From Pelobates cultripes (Eukaryota > Chordata > Amphibia > Anura > Pelobatidae), in the NCBI GenBank assembly GCA_933207985.1, contig OW240921.1, positions 93,275,083 through 93,339,082 of the forward strand: a stretch of 64,000 bases of DNA, written 5' to 3'. Of the stretch, positions 55,773 to 64,000 are shown piece by piece. The notes under the pieces were generated by a model. It was given only the letters and a program-made list of their open reading frames with translations, was not told the origin of the DNA and searched no databases. The translations under genes and the position numbers were made by a program. The stretch's first letter is position 1. Every line of letters starts with the position of its first letter.

Positions 55773-58700
55773 GGTTAAGGTATTCAAGCACAGTGCAAGT
55801 ATCTTTAGTAAAAACCCACAAACACTCAATTAATATAATAAAATGAAGAATCGGACACTGGCAAAATTAAATTTAATAAGGAAGAAAGACATACAAAAAT
55901 TCTATTAGATGATTTTTAAAATGATGGGAGGGCTTTGTGTGTGGTCAAACTAGTCATCTTTGGAACATGAATCATGTAGCTGACCCCCCAAGATAGAACT
56001 CTATTCCATATACGTTTGCCTGTTAAGGTAATTTAAAGACATGCAGAGTTCATTATCATTACTTTAGTTCATTAACAAGTGATAGCATTGGACTATTCCC
56101 AATGGAAGGTTGAGATCACAGCTGGGCCTGGAATTTCATAGACTTTATAGCTGTCGGAAGCAGATGTGGCATTAATAACAGTTAAGGATCTGAGAGCTTT
56201 TTTTTTTATTTTATTTTTTTTAAACACAAAACACTGACCTGACTATTCAATGGGTTGTTCTACCCATGTATCGGACACCTAATCCTTAAACTCTGCAATT
56301 AGGCATCTCCTTAATGCAAGAGAGGTTGCAATGCTTACTATCAGAATTTCCCTCTATAGTTGACAGGTAAACTATGCAAATATTGGGGGAATAAAAAAAC
56401 AAAAAAGATACAGAGTAAAGCACCGGCAGCCATTGGTTTCACATTGACCGTATTGTACTCTGTAAAGTGAAGTATTTATATAGCCATGCTGGGCACAGGG
56501 ACCTAACTGGAAACACCAAAGAGTCTGGGAGTATTAAAGATAGGCACTTCGCAAACAAGGAACTCATAAGAGGTGGCATGCCAGAGGACCTGTGCAACGG
56601 TCCCAGTGCAAAGCCCCAAAAGTATTCCTTATTTAAAAAGCACCCCATATGACACAATCTCATAATACCATAAGTGGCTCCAAAAGAACCAAATCTACCA
56701 ATAAATCTGGTAAATGAAACCGTGGGTGAAGAATTCTGGATTTTGATTGGTTTGAATCAACATATCTGTCTAAGCACTTTTTACAGAAACCGTGTGGATA
56801 AAACAGAGAATGTGGAAAAAATATCCATACAAACTTCCACTTGCATTCTTTAAGTGCAACACTCTGAATCACAATTTCAAAACTAATTTAAGCAGATAAA
56901 GTTATAAATACATAAAGGTGTGGTTACAATTGTGGACGATAAAGTCTGAGTCTGTAAAGTAATCTGATTTATTTTAAGACATGAAAATACAGGTCCATTC
57001 ATAACAGGATATGTGTGGAACATGCAATCTGCAGAGATACATTTCTTTAAACCAAAAAAAGGGGGGGGGGGAAAAGACATTCCAGACATAATCATAAAAA
57101 TGCATTTCTAATCCTTTTTCATTTTCTGTAGTACAGCTAAGCATATTAAAAAAATAATAAAATAGAAAAACGAATTAAAAAGTGGACTGCCAAGAAAATA
57201 AAAAAATATGGTAAACCAATCCCAAAGTGGCAGCTGTTGCTATTCGGAGATGATCTCCCCAGCTTTGTGGTCTTCTGATCTTCTTTGGCCTTGAGAACCA
57301 TTTTCATTCCTCAGAATTATAATGAATACACTGTGTGAAATAACTGTCTTACAGATAGGTCTCCCATTCCAAGAGATTTTTAGACAGAGAAATCCAATGT
57401 GAAAAATGTGACCGGTCATCTGAGGACTGTCTGAGATCAACATCAAGGACAGCAAATAGATTTTCGTTTCCTGCAATTCCTCAAATTCTGGCTGTGATGA
57501 CACCAGAGAGACTCATCAATTGGCAAAAATGCCACAAACATTTAATAAATGAGATATACCAAAAGTCAGACTTCTGGCTATTTTCAAAGCTGCTCAATGA
57601 AATGCCAACCTATGGTAAGGAGTTTAACCAAGTATTGGCTCCACATCTCACACGATCCAAGGTTCAGTAGCATTTCCCAATAACAAAACTGTGAGAAGCG
57701 CTCAATGCATTTACCAAATACGTCTTTGGGCTCCACATATGTGAGAGACCACTGCAAAACCTGGTTTTCTAAAAGGTCAAAAGGTTTCTTAATCAGTATA
57801 TCTCCTTAGGGAACAGGAGATAAAATGTTCTCCATAGAAACATCAAGGGCCTATGCAACAGACCTACCATACTTACCATTGTGTAATAAACTACTGAGTC
57901 TCCCACTCCAGCAACAGAAAACCTATACATAATTATAGCAGGTTCTGTCCCAAATCTAGTCCTTGTTCATCACACTAAGGGTACAAAATTCATGGGACAA
58001 AAACATGCCCACTATAGATCTCTCTCCCAAAGTCTCTGCACCAAGAAACGTGTACACAAAGCTCACATTTACTGGCTAGTAAACCAGAATAAAGCAAATT
58101 GAAAAACTAAATACAACGACTTACTATGGTTTCAAACAAAGGAATAACAATGACAAAGATGTACAACCATGGACCCAAATAACAATGAATGCCAACAACA
58201 CCATCTAGAATCACGTGAAAGTTAAATAAATAAAATGTAACAACTGACCAACCTATGATACAGAGATATGATGGGGAAATTGTACATACGCACATGCAGG
58301 GCTCAAAATTTCTTCTTTACAAATCAAGTCATTGGCAAATGCAAATTCAGCCCTCGTGAGAAGTAATTCAGCTATGGTAAGTGTAGCATAGGACTTGACA
58401 TTGTGAAACACAAACAAAAAAATAACAATTCCTATGGCACGTTCTGTGCTAAATAAAAAATATATAATAATCTGGATAATCTGAATAGTAAGTATATATA
58501 TATATTGTGTATTTCAAGATCTGTAAACCAATGCTGTACATATGGTAAAGAATAACTGGGCTCAAACACCTGCGTATGTTTTCAATTACAAACACGGCAA
58601 AAAAAAAAGGCATTCTCCTCTCTTCCTCGTGACCATAGAATAACAAATACTTTTTTTTTTTTTTTTATTAAAATAAAAAAACCGAGGAAGAACTGAAGTA

Positions 58701-58825
58701 ATATCGGCAGGGAGGTATTTTCACAGGTGAGAATCTCCCTATGGAAAGTGTGAGATTTGACAGAAGCTGAATATCCCATAATGCCTCACACATGGTATGC
58801 TTCCTGTTTATATGGCCATTACATT
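55773..58825. other. no recognised element
   Basis: About 3 kb of AT-rich DNA. G-run at about 57061-57070, TA runs near 58493-58504, T-run at about 58651-58666. A minus-strand frame at 57240-57503 (87 codons) has no recognisable domain or splice context. Confidence 0.5.
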
Positions 58826-59063
58826 CACAACAAGAGGACATAGTCTTAAATTAGAGGGGCAAAGGTTTAAAAATAATATCAGGAAGTATTACTTTACTGA
58901 GAGGGTAGTGGATGCATGGAATAGCCTTCCAGCTGAAGTGGTAGAGGTTAACACAGTAAAGGAGTTTAAGCATGCGTGGGATAGGCATAAGGCTATCTAA
59001 CTTATAAGATAAGGCCAGGGACTAATGAAAGTATTTAGAAAATTGGGCAGACTATGTTTCTAT
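58826..59063 (+). mobile_element. CR1-type LINE 3' remnant
   Basis: From 'cacaacaagaggacatagtc' it closely parallels 5567-5797 of the larger CR1 copy, covering the last about 60 codons of ORF2 (the 'NNIRKYYFTERVVDAWNSLPAEVVE' region, given here in part) and the 3' UTR. It lacks the 'agatgggacgaatggttc' part before the tail through a small deletion joined to 'tatgtttctatt'. Same subfamily, heavily 5'-truncated. Confidence 0.88.
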
Positions 59064-59154
59064 TACCTTCAGCACTTTGAAAAACCAATCCTGACACTGG
59101 CTGAACAGCCCCACATAAAGCACTTCAAACAAGTAGCAATGCAAGCTAATGTAT

Positions 59155-59310
<156 letters not shown>

Positions 59311-59327
59311 TATATTCATATTCCAAT

Positions 59328-59570
59328 TCCAAAGTGGCAACGGCTGCTCTCCGGTTTTACAAAAGTTTTATTGAATCATAATAAAAGCAATGACCGACGT
59401 TTCAGTCCCAGCTCGGGACTTTCCTCAGGGTCCAACAAAACAGAATAGGTTATTCTGTTTTGTTGGACCCTGATGAAAGTCCCGAGCTGGGACTGAAACG
59501 TCGGTCATTGCTTTTATTATGATTCAATAAAACTTTTGTAAAACCGGAGAGCAGCCGTTGCCACTTTGGA
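59328..59570. repeat. near-perfect inverted repeat, 120-bp arms, 3-nt spacer
   Basis: Left arm 59328-59447 and right arm 59451-59570 are reverse complements, with a single mismatch seen (TTTCCTCAGG against TTTCATCAGG) and spacer GGT. The arm carries ACCGACGTTTCAGTCCCAGC and 'cccgagctggg'. The right side continues into unique sequence with GCGCCCGGTAGTGGG, so the arm may be part of a larger repeat copied in inverted form. Confidence 0.95.
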
Positions 59571-59638
59571 GTCTGTGTTACGTGGAGCCCTGGTGTTTGC
59601 GCCCGGTAGTGGGATTTTGGACGTGAGTGCAGGGGATT

Positions 59639-59643
<5 letters not shown>

Positions 59644-59715
<72 letters not shown>
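59644..59715. repeat. (TA)n microsatellite
   Basis: About 70 bp of uninterrupted TA dinucleotides, followed by a few CA units. Confidence 0.97.
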
Positions 59716-59724
<9 letters not shown>

Positions 59725-59807
59725 GTGGTTCATTTAAGGATAGTGATAAGATTCCATAATGTCAACTGCACTTTACATGTAGGTGAATAAGTTTTAGACA
59801 TTTGTCT

Positions 59808-60340
59808 TTAAAGGGACACTCCTGGCACCCAGACCACTTCTGCCCATTGGAGTGGTCTGGGTGCAAACTCCCACTACCCTTAACCCTGCAAGTGTAATTA
59901 TTGCAGTTTTTTATAAACTGCAATAATTACCTGGCAGGGTTAACTCCACCTCTAGTGGCTGTCTGCTAGACAGCCACTAGAGGGCACTTCCTGGTCCATA
60001 GCACAGAAAACCTGTGCTAGAGCGTCGCTGGACGTCCTCACGCTGTGTGAGGACCTCCAGCGTCTCTAAATTCCCCATAGGAAAGCACTGAAAAGCATTT
60101 TTAATGCTTTTCTATGGAGAGCTCTAATGTGCATGCGCGGCATTGCCGCGCATGCACATTAGGTCTCCACGGCCGGCGGGCGGGATCAGTCTTGCCCACC
60201 GGCCGACGTAATGAAGAGGAGGAGCGGCGGGGACCCGAAACCACCGCCGAGTTTTCACCCCTTCAGCAACCGGGCATTGAGAGGGGACCAGCAGTGCCAG
60301 GAAAACGGATTGTTTTCCTGGCACTGAAGAGTACCTTTAA
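59808..60340. mobile_element. T2-type MITE, CACCCAGACCACTTC subtype
   Basis: Left TTAAAGGGACACTCCTGGC, right GAAGAGTACCTTTAA, TTAA at both ends. The left hairpin is GGCACCCAGACCACTTC with complement, the right hairpin is TGCCAGGAAAAC with complement. The interior has 'cagccactagagg' and its inverted mate, and GC-rich 'gcatgcgcggcattgccgcg'. Same orientation and layout as 10063-10564. Confidence 0.9.
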
Positions 60341-63300
60341 AAAGAAAGGGCTGTCCCATCCCATGAGTTTTAATATTATGTTTATTTATCCCCTGTATTT
60401 AACAAATATGTGTTTAAGAGGTATAAAATAAATAAATTTAAATGTGGAAATCCTCTCCACACACTATCCTGCAATTGGGTACTTCCATTCCGGTCAACGT
60501 AATAAGCTCTGTTCTTTGCACTTCGAAGTCAGCAGACAGATAAAGGGGAAAAAAAGAAACAACTGCAATGTTTGCCCTGGCTTTGCCTTGTCTGAACTGG
60601 GTTGTGATGTCAATTGCTAAGTCTTTAAACAATCCAAGCACCATAACCACTGCAGCTCACTCATTTTAGAACAGTTTGACATCTTACTTGGGGTCCCCAA
60701 GAGCTCTCCGCCTGAGTCAAGACCGTTGGTGAAGGGTTAAGCTGTGAGCAATCATCTCACAGTTATGTATGCAGATTTTAATAAAAACCTTAATCACTAA
60801 GGGATTAATCTATATGTAGCAACAATTTTTATTCTCCCACACAATCTGATTGCCGCATGTTTTGATTTAGTTTGAAAATGGTCAACGGTCAATACATGTG
60901 CACTGGGATGACAATCGGTCTGGAAAATAGCCAACTAGAGCTGCCCATACATTTAACAGAATGGAAACACTCCCAAATAGGTAAATATGACCTGTTTTAC
61001 ACTCTAACACTGTGCTTTTGGGGGAATAGAACGTGGTGTCCCAAATCAGGATTGTCCTGCCAAATCAAGATCAGCAGAGTTATGAAAATATGTAAAGTAT
61101 AAACAAGGAGATGAACCGCTTTATTACAAAGCTTCCATAGTAAATGATTGCAAGCACTTATCTGATCTTTAATCGGATTTCTCTTGTATTAATGTAGTCT
61201 CTAAATTGTTCTATTTGCAATGAGCGTTCGTACAGAGTATTTCCTCCCACATGTTTAGCTTGGCAGCATAATTTGTTGAACGAGGTGAAGGTAAACAATA
61301 ACAATAATTAACTTAAAACATTCGTATTAAGCAGACCATGGAAAAAATAAATAGAAACGAGCTAATTTTAACATCACACTGACAAAACTAAAACAGTTTA
61401 CTGCAGACGGAACGGAATCTGTCTATGCCAACAAATGACTGTAAAAATGTGTTCAGATTAAGCCAATACTCGTTTAGTTGTAATGTCTTGGTGGCTTGAA
61501 AAGAAAGTATTTGGAGAGTTATCCAAAATAATTAAAAAATAAATAATAATTACAATTAACATTTCAATACTGATGCTCTTACTACAACCAAAAGGAACCT
61601 TTTACTTTTTTACTAAAATAATTTTCTACATGTTCTACATAGTCCTAATCTCTCCACAGCCTAGGCTCCCTCTTCTACTGTTCTCATAAGGCCCAACTCT
61701 CTAATCTGTTTTTCCTGGACTAGGGCCCATTGGCTTCTTGTCCCACACCAAGGGGACAGGAGATGACTCCGAACCGCTGGGTCAAACATTCTTAACCTGG
61801 CTACCAAACACAGAAGTACCACCAAAAGTGTTCACAGTAAAAAAGTGATAGGCCAAGAACGTTATTTTTATTCGGGAACTTGACCTCATGTGATCCTAAC
61901 TTTGCCAAAACACGTCCAACAGAAAAATCTAGGATAACTAAAATTTATATTGAGTGGAAAAGATTAAAATGAATGTTCGTTTGATCTTCTCCATGTGCTG
62001 TACATGTTTATATATGCCTTTAACATTCCTTCCTAAATGGAACGAATCAGCATAATACTATTGGCTTCAAAGTACAGTCGATATCAGAACATAAATAATA
62101 CAATTGCATAAAAACTATTTGGTTTTCTTCTGATCAAAAAAAAAAAAACACCACTTCTTCTAACATTCCAAAGAGACAAGTTCAAAACGCATTAATAAAG
62201 CAGAAAATAATTATTTTGATATGTAAGTGGAAAATTCAATATAACTTCAATATAAACTATAAAGTCAGAATGGATTAGAAATGTTCAGCTGAAAAACAAA
62301 AGACCAACCAATGGCTTAAAATACATTCTAGCAAACCAGCTTTTTAAGGGTGACTTCAACAGCCCGCTGTAGTGGTTATGATGGTAGGAGAACCGTGGCA
62401 CCATTCCCTGGTGATGTGGAAAATCGTTTTACAACAGTTTCCCTCTTACTTGGTTCCGCTGGAGCTAAGTCTCCACTAAAACAGGTTTTATGACCTCAAG
62501 CTTCTGCCGAGCCACAAAAGCTGGATGCCAATCCTGCCACTCGTTTATTAACACAATTAGCACGGAATTGACATTTGTCAACCCGGAACTCTAGTTATAT
62601 GATATCCTGGTGCCCTGTATGTAGAAGGCGAGAAAAATAAACATGTATGCAGCAGTAAATCTGAACTCTCAAGATGGGTGCCCTCCTAGACAACAAGGGA
62701 CCTGACACCAGGCATCATCTCTTCTCACACATCCACACTGGTCTAGAGAACAGATTTCCAAAAGTCACATATAAATAATTAAAATAGTGTCACTCAAAAT
62801 AAAAAGATTTTCCAAAAGTCAGCCCTTACCCACAGGACACGATGATCTGGTGAGGCAGGTGGACCTCAAAGAATGACTTACGAAGTTGACATGTCAAAGT
62901 CCATTACTACTAAATACAGAATAATAAAAGCCAAATTTGTTCACAGTAAACTCAATATAGCCATGCATTTGAACAAAAAAAAAAAATTAATTTAAAAAAC
63001 AGCAGTAATGACAATCATACTATTTCAGCAATTAAAATGTTACCTATAATCTCCATATTCACACATATAACAGATCCTAGCTGCAACACTGCTTATAGTA
63101 CATGATGGTCATCTCTATACTACATGGTCTAGACCAGCATCCTAGAAGATTTTTCTGATACCTTATACTAGCTTAGCATTCAGCATCTACCACTGCATGC
63201 AATTCATCCACCTGCAATGGACAAATGCAGCCTTGCAACAGCACAGCACGCAAGAAAGGACAACGCTGCAGGATTGCAAGCATAGCACTGAGAAGAAGGT

Positions 63301-64000
63301 GGAACAACACACGTTCCTTCTTTTTATTTATGTTTACAGTGTCTCAACAGGCCATTTATCTGACTGCAAACAACAGCTACAATCCCTGTTAAAGGCCCTT
63401 GGGAGAACCCTGTAGTCCAGTCTTGTTGTTTCAATGACCTCGTTACATTAATAGCAGCATGACATGAGAGGGAAATGCATAGAGATTGAAGACAGAACAA
63501 TAAAGAAAAAACTATTTTTTTATTTTTTTTAAACTAGCAAAACAAAACATTGGAAGGCAAGGCAGAGATGCATTTTAGAATAGATATAAGATGACAAGAT
63601 TTTAACAGAACAGAGATACTTTCACCTAGAATATAAAAGATACTTGTGAAATGTTGCATTTTGAAGTCCCCAAAGCGCAGACATATTCAGATTACCAACA
63701 ACCAGTATTGACACCCGGACACAACGTGCCATCCTCACATGGTACAGGTAAAGATGGATGGGGTGCATAGACATCAACGTTGATCCAGGGACAATGAGTG
63801 CTCTCCTTCTCCTGAATAATGTATGAAAACATAGACAATAACTGAGAAGATTAATTTACTAAAATACGGAGAAGGATTCTTCCATCCCTTGGGACCCTTG
63901 CCATAGCTGCACTCAAAGCTAACTGCATTATCCCCGGTTAAGGCTACAACACTGCCCTAGAGATTCCAATATTACCCACGGTGCTGTATGGCTGTAGGAC
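60341..64000. other. no recognised element
   Basis: 3.7 kb of AT-rich DNA. 'AAGCACCATAACCACTGCAG' at about 60638 resembles a T2-like MITE inner motif without recognisable ends. No exon, TIR pair, tandem repeat or RNA gene recognised. The missing first coding exon of the ACAP3-like gene was looked for here without success. Confidence 0.5.

Noticed and set aside
57240..57503. Possible exon with 87 open codons on the minus strand
   Set aside because: No recognisable domain, and no matching acceptor and donor were found. It is the expected length for chance in this sequence.

Overview
The window is vertebrate nuclear DNA, most likely from a frog or other amphibian. It is AT-rich, dominated by interspersed repeats, and has split genes with long introns. 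The frog-like signals are many TTAAAGG-ended MITEs that fit the T2 family known from Xenopus, CR1 and L1/Tx1-type LINEs, and a Tc1-like transposon with long terminal repeats. No bacterial, viral or CRISPR features were seen. | Host gene: four small exons on the minus strand (24374-24431, 18427-18546, 16881-16934, 1930-1988) join in phase. They encode part of the N-terminal BAR domain of an ACAP-family ArfGAP, closest by eye to ACAP3. The introns between them are about 5.8, 1.5 and 14.9 kb. The first coding exon was not found, so whether 24432-64000 is all intron 1 or partly upstream DNA is open. Later exons (rest of BAR, PH, ArfGAP, ankyrin) lie beyond the left edge. | Layout: 1-1872 is a 36-bp minisatellite of about 52 units with a 22-unit higher-order period, ending about 57 bp from the exon at 1930-1988. 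1989-16880 is an intron holding T2-type MITEs, a 5'-truncated CR1 LINE (4472-5848), and a decayed antisense L1 ORF2 (12830-15000) split by a MITE, followed by a long GA tract. 18547-24373 holds a complete but dead Tc1-like element and a TIR element with a CA-rich core. 24432-36896 holds purine-rich repeats and five MITEs. 36913-44625 is a full-length L1-type LINE with a perfect 16-bp target-site duplication, an uninterrupted 1269-aa ORF2, a frame-broken ORF1 and an internal copy of its own 3' terminus. 44642-64000 holds more MITEs, hAT-type palindromes, a CR1 remnant, and a 120-bp-arm near-perfect hairpin between (TG)n and (TA)n arrays. | Relations between parts: the only host function is the ArfGAP gene. 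The LINEs (CR1, intact L1) run antisense to it, the Tc1 transposase and L1 remnant run sense, and the MITEs lack proteins and would have needed transposases supplied elsewhere. Most notable are the L1 with its duplicated 3' terminus inside the 1.8-kb inter-ORF region, the near-perfect hairpin at 59328-59570, and the minisatellite carrying repeated donor-like GTGAGG motifs beside a real splice donor.
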